Shown here one piece after another: positions 30,366 through 43,452 of a DNA stretch of 64,000 bases. A program made the translations under genes and the position numbers. Source of the stretch: Aphanothece saxicola GSE-SYN-MK-01-06B (GTDB lineage Bacteria > Cyanobacteriota > Cyanobacteriia > PCC-6307 > Cyanobiaceae); contig JAHHGT010000001.1 of assembly GCA_019359745.1 (NCBI GenBank), positions 434,001 through 498,000 of the forward strand, read 5' to 3'. The notes beneath the pieces are model-generated. The model searched no databases. It was not told the origin of the DNA and saw nothing but the letters and a program-made list of their open reading frames with translations. Numbering within the stretch: the stretch's first letter is position 1; the number at the start of each line of letters is the position of its first letter.

Positions 30366-30983
30366 ATGACGCTGCCGCTGACCCTGGCCATGAGCTGGCC
30401 CCCCGGGGCCTACCTCTGGTTCAAGACGCTCCACATCGTCGGGGTGGTGGTGTGGTTCGCCGGGCTGTTCTACCTGGTGCGGCTGTTCATCTACCACCGG
30501 GAGGCCGCTGAGCTGGAACCGCCTGTGCGGGAAGCTTTTGAAGCCCAGTACGGCCTCATGGAGCGCCGTCTGGCCAACATCATCACCACCCCAGGGATGG
30601 TGGTGGCCGTGGTGATGGCCGTGGGTCTGCTGCTGGTGGAGCCGATCTGGCTGAAGCAGACCTGGATGCACGCCAAATTGGCCGTCGTGGCGGGTCTGCT
30701 GGCCTACCACCATTTCTGTTATCGGCTGATGGGCCAGCTGCAGCGCGGTGAGTGCCTCTGGAGCGGCCGCCAGCTGCGGGCCCTGAACGAACTGCCCACC
30801 CTGCTGCTGGTGCTGGTGGTGATGCTGGTGGTGTTCAAGAACCAGTTCCCCACTGGAGCAGCCACCTGGTTCCTGGTGGCCCTGGTGGTGTTCATGGCCG
30901 CTTCCATCCAGTTCTATGCCCGCTGGCGGCGCTTGCGCAGCGAACGGCTGGCCCAGGAGGAGAGCGGTGGTGCTGCGGCCTGA
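30366..30983 (+). CDS. hemJ: Protoporphyrinogen IX oxidase HemJ
   Basis: HemJ oxidises protoporphyrinogen IX to protoporphyrin IX, the last shared step of haem and chlorophyll synthesis. It is the oxidase used by most cyanobacteria in place of HemG or HemY. The 205-residue protein has four or five membrane helices. The conserved haem-ligand region is KTLHIVGVVVWFAGLFYLVR with H23, followed by YGLMERRLANIITTPGMV and WMHAKLAVV. The ATG at 30366 is the compact start; six codons upstream another ATG exists. It overlaps the PHP gene by 17 bases. Confidence 0.93.
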   Translation: MTLPLTLAMSWPPGAYLWFKTLHIVGVVVWFAGLFYLVRLFIYHREAAELEPPVREAFEAQYGLMERRLANIITTPGMVVAVVMAVGLLLVEPIWLKQTWMHAKLAVVAGLLAYHHFCYRLMGQLQRGECLWSGRQLRALNELPTLLLVLVVMLVVFKNQFPTGAATWFLVALVVFMAASIQFYARWRRLRSERLAQEESGGAAA

Positions 30984-31635
30984 AGCCCTCGCCCATCCGC
31001 TCACGCCGGTGCTGCGCCAGGTACGGGCCGACAGCTGCCCGGAGCGGTTCAACTTCCACTGCCACACGGTCTGCAGCGACGGCAGCCTCCACCCCGAGCA
31101 ACTGGCGGCCGAGGCCCTGGCCATCGGTCTGGAGCACCTGGCCGTCACGGACCACCACGCCCTGGCGGCCCATGGGGCCATCGCCTCCGCCTTCGAGGCA
31201 CGCAGGCGACAGGGCGCTTCCGCCCCCACCCTCTGGCGTGGCGTGGAGATCAGCTGCCTGCTGGAGGGATGCCTGGTCCACGTTCTGGGGCTGGGTTTCG
31301 GCGAGGAGCACCCCTCCCTCGATCCCTACCTGAAGGGCAGCTCTGTGGTGGGGCCAGCCCTGCGGGCCGAGGCGGTGGTAGCGGCGATCCAGGCGGCCGG
31401 GGGCCTGGCACTGCTGGCCCACCCCGCCCGCTACCGCCTGCCCCACCGGCGCCTGATCGCAGCGGCGGCGGACCTGGGCTTCGACGGGGCCGAGGTCTGG
31501 TACGACTACGCCATGCGGCCCCGTTGGCAACCCACCGAACTGGTGTGCGAGGCGATCGCAGCGGATCTGAATCGGCGGGGCCTTCTGATGAGTTGTGGTA
31601 CGGATACTCATGGGTTGGTGCTCCACGGCCGCTAG
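30967..31635 (+). CDS. PHP-domain metal-dependent phosphoesterase
   Basis: This is a probable phosphoesterase of the PHP family, 222 residues. The metal-binding motif FHCHTVCSDGSLHPEQL is at the N-terminus and the second site is VTDHHALAAH. Further conserved His and Asp residues lie in LLAHPARYRLPHR and SCGTDTHGL. Relatives include 3',5'-nucleoside bisphosphate phosphatases, but the substrate here is unproven. The start is one of two adjacent GTG codons inside the hemJ 3' end, so translation is probably coupled to hemJ. Confidence 0.8.
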   Translation: MVLRPEALAHPLTPVLRQVRADSCPERFNFHCHTVCSDGSLHPEQLAAEALAIGLEHLAVTDHHALAAHGAIASAFEARRRQGASAPTLWRGVEISCLLEGCLVHVLGLGFGEEHPSLDPYLKGSSVVGPALRAEAVVAAIQAAGGLALLAHPARYRLPHRRLIAAAADLGFDGAEVWYDYAMRPRWQPTELVCEAIAADLNRRGLLMSCGTDTHGLVLHGR

Positions 31636-31664
31636 GGTTTGCTGACACGTTTCTCCTTGCGTCG

Positions 31665-32201
31665 ATGGGCCTGCTCGATCGTCTGTTCGGTTCCCGTGCC
31701 GCCTCGGTGACCAAGCCGGAGGCTGCCGCCAAGGCCAAACCCAAGGCCGAGACCTTCTTCCTTGATCCCGAGGCCTCCACCAGCCTTGGCGATGTCAAGT
31801 TCATGAAGCGGTCGAACACGATCCGCCACACCTTCCCCGGCAACGCCGACAGCCCGGGAGACAAGGAGATGGTGGCCGAGGTGGCGTCCATGGAGGCCCG
31901 GGTGGAGAAGATGACCCCTGGCCTGGCCGGGATCCAGCCCACCGAGAAGGGTTCCGTCAACCTCACCGGGGGCATTCCCAAGCCCGTCAAGAAGACCTTC
32001 GCCCAGCAGATGAGCGCGGCCGAGCTGGGCCAGCGCATGAAGGGGGCCGCCGTCACCCCCACCAACGTCCCCGGTGGTGCGGCGGCGGCGAAACAGCAGA
32101 AGGAGGCGGAGGCCCAGAGCCAGCCGGCGATCAGCCAGAAACCCGCCAAGCCCGGCAACACGGATCCCTTCCGCTCCATGGTCCGGGACCTCGACCTCTG
32201 A
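31665..32201 (+). CDS. Conserved hypothetical protein, Lys/Ala-rich
   Basis: This is a 178-residue soluble protein, not assigned. It starts with an amphipathic MGLLDRLFG that could touch a membrane, then has a Lys/Ala-rich linker and a short motif FFLDPEASTSLGDVKFMKRS, which may be its conserved core. The middle carries TIRHTFPGN and the C-terminal half is Ala/Gln/Lys-rich and probably disordered. Codon use and base composition match its neighbours. It lies 29 bases after the PHP gene and converges with cobN. The role is unknown. Confidence 0.65.
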   Translation: MGLLDRLFGSRAASVTKPEAAAKAKPKAETFFLDPEASTSLGDVKFMKRSNTIRHTFPGNADSPGDKEMVAEVASMEARVEKMTPGLAGIQPTEKGSVNLTGGIPKPVKKTFAQQMSAAELGQRMKGAAVTPTNVPGGAAAAKQQKEAEAQSQPAISQKPAKPGNTDPFRSMVRDLDL

Positions 32202-32228
32202 TCCTCGGCAGGGACGCGAGAGCCTGGA

Positions 32229-35200
32229 TCAGCGCTGCTCCACCAGGCTCTCGCTTTCGAGCACCAGTCCCCTCAGCCCCTCCAGCCGCTGGGGATCGGC
32301 CCCCTCCCACAGGCCCCGGTGGTGGGCCTCCAGCAACCGCTCGGCCATGTCCCGCAGGGCCCAGGGATTGGAGCGTCCCAGAAACTCCCGTACGGTCCCG
32401 TCCTCCAGCCAGGCCGCGCTGATGGCGCCGTAGCCCCAGTCAGGCACCCGCCCGGTGCTGGCGTCGTAGGCGAACAGATAATCCAGGCTGGCGGCCATCT
32501 CGAAGCCGCCCTTGTAACCGTGCTCCTGCATGGCCTCGATCCAGCGGGGATTGAGCAGGCGGGAGCGCAGCACCTTGTCGAACTCCCGCTCCAGTCGATG
32601 CAGCCGGGGCCGCTGGCTGCGGGAGTGGTCGCCGAACCAGAGGGCCGGGGCCTGGCCCTGGAGGCGCTCGGCGGCGGCGCTGAGGCCTCCCTGGAACTGG
32701 TAGTAGTCGTCCGAATCCAGCAGATCGTGCTCCCTGTTGTCCTGGTTGTGCAGCACCACCTGCACCTGAGCCAGGCGCCGTTCAAGCCCGGTGCGGTCGG
32801 CCGTGGCGGCGATGGCACCGCCGCTGGCCCCATCGCCGGGATCGCCGTCATAACGCCAGGCGCTCCAGTTAAGGAAGGCCTCGCCCAGGTCGCCGCGCTC
32901 TTCCCAGTGGCCGCTGTCGATCAGACCCTGAAGTCCGGCCCCGTAGGCCCCAGGCGCTGAGCCGTAGATGCGCCAGGCGTGGCCTTCCAGCCGGGCTGAG
33001 GCCGCCAGGGGATTGTCACCGGGATCTTCGGACAGCGCCGCCACCAGGCGGGTGGCGCGGTTGAACCAGCCCACCAACTGGGGGAAGGCATCACGGAACA
33101 GGCCGGAGATGCGCAGGGTCACGTCCACCCGGGGGCGCCCGAGCAGGCCCAGGGGGATCACCTCCACATCCACCAACCGTCGCGTCGGGCCATCCCAGAC
33201 GGGCCGCACCCCCATCAGGGCCAGGGCCTGGCCGATGTCCTCGCCGCCGTTGCGCATCGTGGCCGTCCCCCACACCGACAGGGCCAGGGTGCGCAGGTCG
33301 TCGCCCTCCTCCTGCAGATGGAGCTGCAGCAGCAGCTCAGCGCTGCGCCGCCCCAGGTCCCAGGCGGCCTCCGTGGGCAGACCCCGCAGATCGACGCTGT
33401 AGAAGTTGCGGCCGGTGGGCAGCAGGTCCGGCCGGCCGCGGGTGGGTGCTCCCGAGGGCCCGGCGGCGATGCGTCCGCCGGCGAGGCCCGTCAGCAGGGC
33501 CTGGCGTTCCGCATCGCCGCAGGCCAGCAACGGCGGCAGCAGTTTCTGGCGCAGGTGCTGGAGGGACCGTTCGGTGGCGGTCCTCGGCTCCCTTGGCGAC
33601 TCCGCCGAAGCCATGGGGACTCTGCCCAGCTCCTCCTGCACCAGGTCCAGGGCGCGGGCCTCCAGCAGGGCCACCCCGTCGCCAGCATGTCGCAGCAGGC
33701 TGCCCTGCTCTGCCAGGCCAGCTAGGCGCTGGCGGTCGGCGGGGGTGAGGGGGGCCTCCTCCGGGTCGGACCAGGGGTCAAGGTCCAATCCAAGGTCGAG
33801 GGCGAGCGCCTGGGTGAGACCCGGCACCCCCGCCTGGGGCGCCCGGGCCAGGCAGAGCAGCAGTTCGGCCAGCTTCGCCGGCGCCGGCAGGGTGCCGAAG
33901 GTGTGCAGGCCGAGGCGGATCTGGGCTTCCTTCAATTCACACAGGTAGCCGTCGGCCGCCTCCAGGCGCGCTTCCAGATCCTCCTGGGCCTTGGCGGGCA
34001 GTTGCAGTTGCTCCAGCAGGGTGCCCAGCCGCTCCCGCAGCAGGGGGGCCCGGGCACTGCCGAGCTGCCGGGCCTCCCAGTACTCGTCCAGCAGGGCTTC
34101 CAGGCCCTGCAGGTCGCCGTGCAGGCCGGCCCGTCCCAGGGGCGGGGTCAGGTGGTCGAGGATCACGGCCTGGGCCCGGCGTTTGGCCTGGCTGCCCTCG
34201 CCCGGGTCGTTGACGATGAAGGGGTAGAGGTGCGGCAGGGGCCCCAGGGCCCATTCGGGGAAGCAGTCCTGCGACAAGCCCAGCCCCTTGCCGGGCAGCC
34301 ATTCGAGATTGCCGTGCTTGCCGACGTGCACCACCACCTGGGCGCCGAAGCTCTGGCGCAGCCAGAGGTACTGGGCCAGGTAGGCGTGGGTGGGGGGCAG
34401 ATCGGGGCTGTGGTAGCTGAGGCTCGGATCCCGGTCGTAGCCGCGCTCGGGCTGGATCAGCAGCAGCATCCGGCCGAAACGCAGCCCCCGCACCGGGAAG
34501 GCCGGCCCTCCGGCCGCTGGGGCCGGCTCCAGTCCCGCGTCGGTGTCGGGCGGCCCCCAGACCGCCTCCAGCCGCTGGCGGCCCTCTGCGGGGAGGGTGG
34601 CGTACCAGGACTGGTAGGTGGGCAAGGGCAGGTGGGCCAGGGGAGGCCGATGGCCGCTCTCCGGGTCGTTGCTGCGGCCCTCCAGCAGCCGGTGCATGAG
34701 GGCATCGCCGTCGATCGGCAGATCGGCGACCTCCCCCAGGTCGTACCCGGCCTCCGCCAGCCAGGCGAGCATCAGGGCGGCGCTGGCGGGGGTGTCCAGG
34801 CCCACACCATTGGCCAGGCGACTGTTGCGGTTGGGGTAGTTGGCCAGCACCAGGGCCACCCGCCGCTCGGGAGCGGGCGTCAGCCGCAGGTTGGTCCAGG
34901 CGACGGTGAGCTGGGCGAGCCAGTCGAGCCGCTCCCGGTCCGGTTCGTAGCGGTGCAGAGCGGTGGCGAGGCTGTCGCTGGTGGCGCTGCGTTCCTTGAA
35001 GGCGCCCACCCGGGTGGTGAGCCGCCCATCCAGTTCCGGCAGGGCCACCTGCAGGCTGAGGTCGAGCGGGGCCAGGCCGATGCTGCTCTGGCGCCAGGCC
35101 TCCCGGCTGCGGCCACTGCACAGCACCTGCAGCACGGGAACCCCCAGCCGCTCCCACAGGGGGGCCCCCAGGCCCGCCTCCTCAAACGACACCGAAGCGA

Positions 35201-35972
35201 AGCCCGTGCCGCAGAGCACCGCCTGCACCTGCTCCCGCCCCAGCAGATCGGCCACGCCCCGCTGCACGGCCCCGTCCCGCAGGCTGCTGACCCATAGGCC
35301 CCGCGGGGCCAGCCCCTGGCCCCGCAGGGCCTCCAGCAGTGCCTCCATGAGGGCCAGATCCGCCGCCTGCCAGAGGGCCCGGTAAAGGATCACCCCCACC
35401 CGGGAGCCGGGCTCGTCGCGCCAGTCGTGGGGCAGGGGGTCGGCGGCGGGCGTCGGGCGGGGGGGCTCGGGGGACTCGCCCGCCAGCAGGGCCGCCAGTG
35501 TCTGAAGCAGCAGGCGCAGATTGGCCGCACCCCCCTCCCGAAGGCAGGCCGCGCAGGCCAGGGCCAGGGGGCCATCGAGGCTGCCGAGGCAGGCCAGGGC
35601 CTGCTCCTCCTCGGCGGTGCCGGCCAGCACCAGCAACTGGCGGCCCTCGCCGCCCTCCACCCAGTGGCGCAGGCACTCCAGGCCATAACTCCAATGGCCC
35701 CGTCCCCCCAGCAGGCGCACCACCACCAGTCGCGTGGTGGCCAGGGTGGTGGCCACGTAGTGGTCGATCACCGCCGGGTGCTGCAGCGCCGCGAGGTTGA
35801 GCGCCCTCAACTCCGCCGGCAGCAGCTCCGGCTCGTTCTCGAGCAATTGGGAGACCGCCAGCAGATCCGTGTCGGCACTGCTGAGCAGCACCACCGGCGC
35901 CGGTGGCTGTTCCACGAAGAGGGTCCCGTCGTCCTCCGTCCTGTCCCCGGGTATGGACGCGAGTCGATGCAT
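32229..35972 (-). CDS. cobN: Cobaltochelatase CobN subunit
   Basis: CobN is the large, ATP-dependent chelatase subunit that puts cobalt into a corrin ring; it is homologous to the magnesium chelatase subunit ChlH. At about 1247 residues the length is right. Family blocks include PVLQVLCSGRSREAWRQSS, VVHVGKHGNLEWLPGKGLGL, NPGGxxD-type FIVNDPGEGSQAKRR and RVDVTLRISGLFRDAFP. The ATG at 35972 avoids a 15-codon extension running into the ilvE leader. CobS/CobT are not in the window; in cyanobacteria ChlI/ChlD are thought to fill that role. It is head-to-head with ilvE-metH, 53 bases apart. Confidence 0.92.
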   Translation of the reverse strand: MHRLASIPGDRTEDDGTLFVEQPPAPVVLLSSADTDLLAVSQLLENEPELLPAELRALNLAALQHPAVIDHYVATTLATTRLVVVRLLGGRGHWSYGLECLRHWVEGGEGRQLLVLAGTAEEEQALACLGSLDGPLALACAACLREGGAANLRLLLQTLAALLAGESPEPPRPTPAADPLPHDWRDEPGSRVGVILYRALWQAADLALMEALLEALRGQGLAPRGLWVSSLRDGAVQRGVADLLGREQVQAVLCGTGFASVSFEEAGLGAPLWERLGVPVLQVLCSGRSREAWRQSSIGLAPLDLSLQVALPELDGRLTTRVGAFKERSATSDSLATALHRYEPDRERLDWLAQLTVAWTNLRLTPAPERRVALVLANYPNRNSRLANGVGLDTPASAALMLAWLAEAGYDLGEVADLPIDGDALMHRLLEGRSNDPESGHRPPLAHLPLPTYQSWYATLPAEGRQRLEAVWGPPDTDAGLEPAPAAGGPAFPVRGLRFGRMLLLIQPERGYDRDPSLSYHSPDLPPTHAYLAQYLWLRQSFGAQVVVHVGKHGNLEWLPGKGLGLSQDCFPEWALGPLPHLYPFIVNDPGEGSQAKRRAQAVILDHLTPPLGRAGLHGDLQGLEALLDEYWEARQLGSARAPLLRERLGTLLEQLQLPAKAQEDLEARLEAADGYLCELKEAQIRLGLHTFGTLPAPAKLAELLLCLARAPQAGVPGLTQALALDLGLDLDPWSDPEEAPLTPADRQRLAGLAEQGSLLRHAGDGVALLEARALDLVQEELGRVPMASAESPREPRTATERSLQHLRQKLLPPLLACGDAERQALLTGLAGGRIAAGPSGAPTRGRPDLLPTGRNFYSVDLRGLPTEAAWDLGRRSAELLLQLHLQEEGDDLRTLALSVWGTATMRNGGEDIGQALALMGVRPVWDGPTRRLVDVEVIPLGLLGRPRVDVTLRISGLFRDAFPQLVGWFNRATRLVAALSEDPGDNPLAASARLEGHAWRIYGSAPGAYGAGLQGLIDSGHWEERGDLGEAFLNWSAWRYDGDPGDGASGGAIAATADRTGLERRLAQVQVVLHNQDNREHDLLDSDDYYQFQGGLSAAAERLQGQAPALWFGDHSRSQRPRLHRLEREFDKVLRSRLLNPRWIEAMQEHGYKGGFEMAASLDYLFAYDASTGRVPDWGYGAISAAWLEDGTVREFLGRSNPWALRDMAERLLEAHHRGLWEGADPQRLEGLRGLVLESESLVEQR

Positions 35973-36025
35973 GCCCCCATCCTGCCGAACGCGGTGAGAA
36001 GATCGCATCGTCGCCACCGCCCTCC

Positions 36026-36942
36026 ATGCACCAGTTCCTGCCCTACGCCTGGTTCGGCGGACAGTGCGTCCCCTTTGCTGAAGCCACCCTGTCGGTGGCC
36101 ACCCATGCGCTGCACTACGGCACGGGCGCGTTCGGCGGCATGCGGGCCCTGCCCAATCCCGCCGACAACAACGAGATCCTGCTGTTCCGCGCCGATCGCC
36201 ACGCCCGCCGCCTCAGCCAGAGCGCACGCCTGTTGCTGACCGAGCTGGCCGAGGAGACCATCCACAGCGCCATCCAGGCCTTTCTGCAGGCCAACCGACC
36301 CACCTGTCCGATCTACCTGCGGCCCTTCGTCTACACAAGCGACCTCGGCATCGCTCCGCGGCTGCACAACATCCAGACCGACTTCCTCATCTACGGCATC
36401 GAGATGGGCGACTATCTCTCTCCCGAGGGTGTCAGCTGCCGGATCAGCAGCTGGTGCCGCCAGGAGGATCGCTCCCTGCCCCTGAGGGGCAAGATCAGTG
36501 GCGCCTACATCACCAGCTCGCTGGCCAAGACCGAAGCGGTCAAGAGTGGTTTCGACGAGGCCCTGCTGCTCAACAGCCGCGGCAAGGTGAGTGAGGCCAG
36601 CGGCATGAATCTGTTCATCGTCCGGGACGGCGTCCTGATCACCCCCGGCGTCGACCAGGACATCCTCGAGGGCATCACCCGGGCCAGCATCATGGAGCTG
36701 GCGCGATCCATGGACATCCCCGTCCTGGAGCGGGCCGTCGACAAGACGGAGCTGATGATCGCCGACGAGGTGTTCCTCAGTGGCACCGCCGCCAGGGTCA
36801 CCCCAGTGCGGCGCATCGAATCCACCGATCTCTCCAGCCACCGCCCCGTGATGGAGCGCCTCCGCGACCGCCTCACGGCGATCACGGAGGGCCGCGATCC
36901 TTCCTATGACCACTGGGTCACCCGCATCCGCCTCGACGCCTG

Positions 36943-36943
<1 letters not shown>
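36026..36943 (+). CDS. ilvE: Branched-chain amino acid aminotransferase
   Basis: IlvE performs the final transamination giving valine, leucine and isoleucine. It is a fold-type IV PLP enzyme: the N-terminal block [17 protein letters not shown], the PLP lysine near K156 in LRGKISGAY, and the [26 protein letters not shown] and [15 protein letters not shown] blocks are all intact. At 305 residues the length fits. The stop and the metH start share bases (TGATG), so the genes are translationally coupled. Confidence 0.93.
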
Positions 36944-40623
<3,680 letters not shown>

Positions 40624-40669
40624 GCCCCTGGGCCATGGCAGGCTTTGGGCACCCTTTGTCTCCCTTGCC

Positions 40670-40942
40670 ATGGCCATCGCAGGACCCGGCGGCGTTGACG
40701 ACGCCATTGCGGCCGGTATCGATCTTGACGGGACACCGATCCCGGCCGCCATGCTCGCCCTCTATGGCGAAGTGATGGAGCTGGAGGGCCGCCGGGCCCG
40801 CAGCGGAGTCCAGAAGTCGATGCGCAACCGGATCGTGCGCACCGGTGCCAAGCACCTCGATCGCCTGACCCTCGACCAACGCCTGCGGGAGGCCGGTTGG
40901 GAGGGGCTCAAGGACAAGGAAATCGCCTTCTTCTATGGCTGA
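40670..40942 (+). CDS. Conserved hypothetical small protein
   Basis: This is a 90-residue soluble protein, not recognised. It is helix-rich, with AAMLALYGEVMELEGRRARS in the middle and a basic KSMRNRIVRTGAKHLD stretch that could contact nucleic acid, and it ends in the short aromatic motif EIAFFYG. It follows metH by 46 bases in the same direction. The start is an ATG and codon use is like its neighbours. No function can be proposed. Confidence 0.6.
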   Translation: MAIAGPGGVDDAIAAGIDLDGTPIPAAMLALYGEVMELEGRRARSGVQKSMRNRIVRTGAKHLDRLTLDQRLREAGWEGLKDKEIAFFYG

Positions 40943-40967
40943 GCTCTTGGGGTGCCTTCGGGCGCCT

Positions 40968-41195
40968 TCAGCTGCACAGCTCTTCGAGACTGTCGATCAC
41001 CTCCTGCTGGAACGCGTCGAGGGCATCGGAATCGCTCAGATCGATGCCCTCCCCGGCCGCGTTCTGGGTGAGTTCCTGGAAGTGGAAGGCACCTTCGCCA
41101 TGGGCCAGAAACTCCATGGCGGAGGGCTCACCGCTTTCCTTGTAGGCGTCGCAGAGGGCCAGGAAGGCCGCATCCTCGGTGAAATCCCAGCTCAT
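40968..41195 (-). CDS. Conserved hypothetical small acidic protein
   Basis: This is a 75-residue very acidic protein. It is predominantly helical, with Trp and Phe near the start (SWDFTEDAAFLALCDAYKES) and an acidic C-terminal helix ending in EELCS. No motif identifies a function. It converges with the preceding small gene and diverges from the DUF2237 gene; the gap of 116 bases upstream may hold both promoters. Confidence 0.55.
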   Translation of the reverse strand: MSWDFTEDAAFLALCDAYKESGEPSAMEFLAHGEGAFHFQELTQNAAGEGIDLSDSDALDAFQQEVIDSLEELCS

Positions 41196-41311
41196 GAAGG
41201 GGGTCGTGCTGAAAGACCTTTAACGCCTCCCCCCCGGAATTCGTCAACCTCCTGGCCGCTTTTTGTGCCAGTCCTCCGTCAGACTCAGCCCGTACCGCCA
41301 CCTCCCGGGCC

Positions 41312-41698
41312 TTGGCCGCTTCCTCCCTGCAGCCCCCAGCCGAACCGCGCAACGTCCTGGGTGAACCGTTGCAGGAGTGCGGATGTGCTCCCCTCACCGG
41401 CTGGTTCCGGGACGGCTATTGCCACGACGATCCCGCTGATTTCGGCCGCCACACGGTCTGCTGCGTGGTGAACGAGGCCTTCCTGACGTACAGCCGCGCC
41501 CAGGGCAACGACCTCTCGACGCCGGTGCCGGCCCATTCCTTTCCCGGCCTCCGGGCTGGGGATCACTGGTGTGTCTGTGCCGCCCGCTGGCTGGAGGCCT
41601 ATGAGGACGGCATGGCCCCGCCGGTGCGACTGGAGTGTTCCGCCCTCGCCACCCTGCAGGTGATTCCCCTGGAGGTGCTGCGCGGCCATGCCGCCTAG
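41312..41698 (+). CDS. DUF2237 family protein
   Basis: This 128-residue protein matches the DUF2237 family closely: NVLGEPLQECGCAPLTGWFR, RHTVCCVVNEAFLTYSRAQG, NDLSTPVPAHSFPGL and DHWCVCAARWLEA are its landmarks. The family is small, soluble and rich in conserved Cys, but its role is not established. The start is a TTG; there is no ATG before the conserved block. It converges with the downstream SDR gene with a six-base gap. Confidence 0.8.
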   Translation: MAASSLQPPAEPRNVLGEPLQECGCAPLTGWFRDGYCHDDPADFGRHTVCCVVNEAFLTYSRAQGNDLSTPVPAHSFPGLRAGDHWCVCAARWLEAYEDGMAPPVRLECSALATLQVIPLEVLRGHAA

Positions 41699-41704
41699 CT
41701 GGCC

Positions 41705-42433
41705 TCACCAGGGCACCGCCTGACCATCCCAGGCCAGGAAGGCACCGCTGCTGGCCACCGTCTGGCCCTCCAGCACGTCGAGCAGGTGGGAGGCGGAGCG
41801 TTGCGGCGTGAACAGGGCCGAGGGGGCCTGGGAGCCGCTGAAGGGGGCCGAGAGCGGGGTGGCGACGGTGCCTGGGTGGAGCAGGGTCACGCAGGCCTGG
41901 GGCAGGCGGCGTTGCCACTCGATCGCCAGGGTGCGCAACAGCTGGTTCTGGGCCGCTTTGGCCGCCCGGTAGGCGTACCAGCCCCCCAGGCGGTTGTCGC
42001 CGATGCTTCCCACCCGGGCCGAGAGGCTGGCGAAGTGCACCGGGCCATCCCTGGCCAGGGCCGGCTCGATCGCCTGGGCCAGCAGCAGGGGGCCGAAGGC
42101 GTTGACGGCGAAGCTGCGCTCCAGGGCCTGGCGTCGCACCTGGGAAAGGCGCTTCTCCGGCTGCAGCATGCCGTCATGCAACAGTCCAGCGGTGTTGATC
42201 ACGACCCGCAGCGGGGTCAGGTCGCGGGCGGCCATGGCCGCGAACTGCGCCAGGCTGCCGTCGTCGCTGAGGTCGAGCGCCAGGTCAGCGCCGCGGCGCC
42301 CGGCGGTGCGGACCCGCAGCGATGGCGCCCGCCGGGCCAGTTCGGCCGCCAGGGCCAGGCCCAGGCCCCCCGGGCCCACGACCAGGGCCTCGCCCTGCCA
42401 GGCCTGCCAGTAGGGGGTGGGGGCGGTCGCCAT
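41705..42433 (-). CDS. Short-chain dehydrogenase/reductase family protein
   Basis: This is an NAD(P)-dependent oxidoreductase of the SDR fold, 242 residues. The glycine-rich loop is partly changed (VVGPGGLGLALAAELARR), the NTAG motif is present in VVINTAGLLHDG, and the catalytic Ser/Tyr/Lys appear as SLSARVGSIG, then YAYRAAKAAQNQ. It resembles the CsgA-like subgroup of small reductases. The substrate is unknown. The ATG at 42433 is preferred over one 12 codons upstream because it leaves room for a divergent promoter before gpsA. Confidence 0.82.
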   Translation of the reverse strand: MATAPTPYWQAWQGEALVVGPGGLGLALAAELARRAPSLRVRTAGRRGADLALDLSDDGSLAQFAAMAARDLTPLRVVINTAGLLHDGMLQPEKRLSQVRRQALERSFAVNAFGPLLLAQAIEPALARDGPVHFASLSARVGSIGDNRLGGWYAYRAAKAAQNQLLRTLAIEWQRRLPQACVTLLHPGTVATPLSAPFSGSQAPSALFTPQRSASHLLDVLEGQTVASSGAFLAWDGQAVPW

Positions 42434-42496
42434 GGCGGGCACGGGGATGGCGCATGATGGCAAAGCCATCTGGGGAACCGACCCTCGCGTTGGTCC

Positions 42497-43417
42497 ATGA
42501 GTCTGCGCATCACGGTGCTGGGTCGCGGTGCCTGGGGCGGCACGTTGCTGCGGCTCTGGGAGCGCCAGGGCCACCGGCTCAGCAGCTGGTCGCGGCGGGA
42601 TGGGGGAGATCCGGCAACGGTGCTCAACGACTGTGACCTCGTGGTGGTGGCCGTGTCGATGGTGGGCGTGGCCCCCCTGGCCCTGCAGCTGCAGGAGCGC
42701 TGGGCGGCCGACCTCCCCCTGCTGAGCTGCAGCAAGGGCATCGATCTCGACACCCTCTGCACCGCCAGCCAGCTGTGGCGCCGCCATCTCCCTGACGTGC
42801 CGCTGGCGGTGCTGAGCGGCCCGAATCTGGCCGATGAACTGGAGCGGGGGTTGCCGGCGGCCAGCGTGCTGAGCAGCCGGGATCACGGCCTGGCCCGTCA
42901 CCTGCAGGAGCAGCTTCGGGCCCCCCATTTCCGCCTTTACACCAACGCCGATCCCATCGGCACCGAGGCCGCCGGGGCCCTCAAGAACGTCATCGCCCTG
43001 GCGGCCGGCATCAGCGATGGGCTGGGCCTGGGGGCCAATGCCAAGGCCTCGCTGCTCTGCCGTGGTCTGGCGGAGATCGCCGTGGTCCTGCAGGCCCTCG
43101 GGGGCCAGCCCAGCACCCTCTACGGGCTGGCGGGCCTGGGGGACCTGCTGGCCACGGCCAACAGCAGCCTGAGCCGCAACTACCGCTTCGGCACCCTGCT
43201 GGCGGAGGGATGTGACGAGGTCACCGCCCTGGCCCGGATCGGCGCCACCGTGGAGGGAACCCGCACCGCCCGGGCCACCCTCGCCCTGGCGCAGCGCGAG
43301 GGGTGGCAATTGCCGATCTGCGACCAGGTGGTGCGGCTGCTCGCGGGCCGGGTGGAGGCCCGCCAGGCCGTGCAGGAGCTGATGCAGCGGGATCTGAAGG
43401 CGGAAGCGGCGCTCTGA
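42497..43417 (+). CDS. gpsA: Glycerol-3-phosphate dehydrogenase [NAD(P)+]
   Basis: GpsA makes sn-glycerol 3-phosphate from dihydroxyacetone phosphate for membrane lipid synthesis. The coenzyme loop VLGRGAWGGTLLRLW opens the protein. SGPNLADELERGLPAASVL, the catalytic lysine region AAGALKNVIALAAGISDGLG, and the late GLAGLGDLLATANSSLSRNYRFG and ARIGATVEGTRTA blocks are present. At 306 residues it is slightly short but complete. The ATG fits the start of the Rossmann fold. Confidence 0.94.
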   Translation: MSLRITVLGRGAWGGTLLRLWERQGHRLSSWSRRDGGDPATVLNDCDLVVVAVSMVGVAPLALQLQERWAADLPLLSCSKGIDLDTLCTASQLWRRHLPDVPLAVLSGPNLADELERGLPAASVLSSRDHGLARHLQEQLRAPHFRLYTNADPIGTEAAGALKNVIALAAGISDGLGLGANAKASLLCRGLAEIAVVLQALGGQPSTLYGLAGLGDLLATANSSLSRNYRFGTLLAEGCDEVTALARIGATVEGTRTARATLALAQREGWQLPICDQVVRLLAGRVEARQAVQELMQRDLKAEAAL

Positions 43418-43452
43418 TCACAGTCCTGGCCACACCCCGCTGATGGGGTGCA

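Noticed and set aside
35973-36025. Cobalamin riboswitch between cobN and ilvE
   Set aside because: The gap is about 53 bases, far too short for the structured element, and no B12-box-like sequence is seen.
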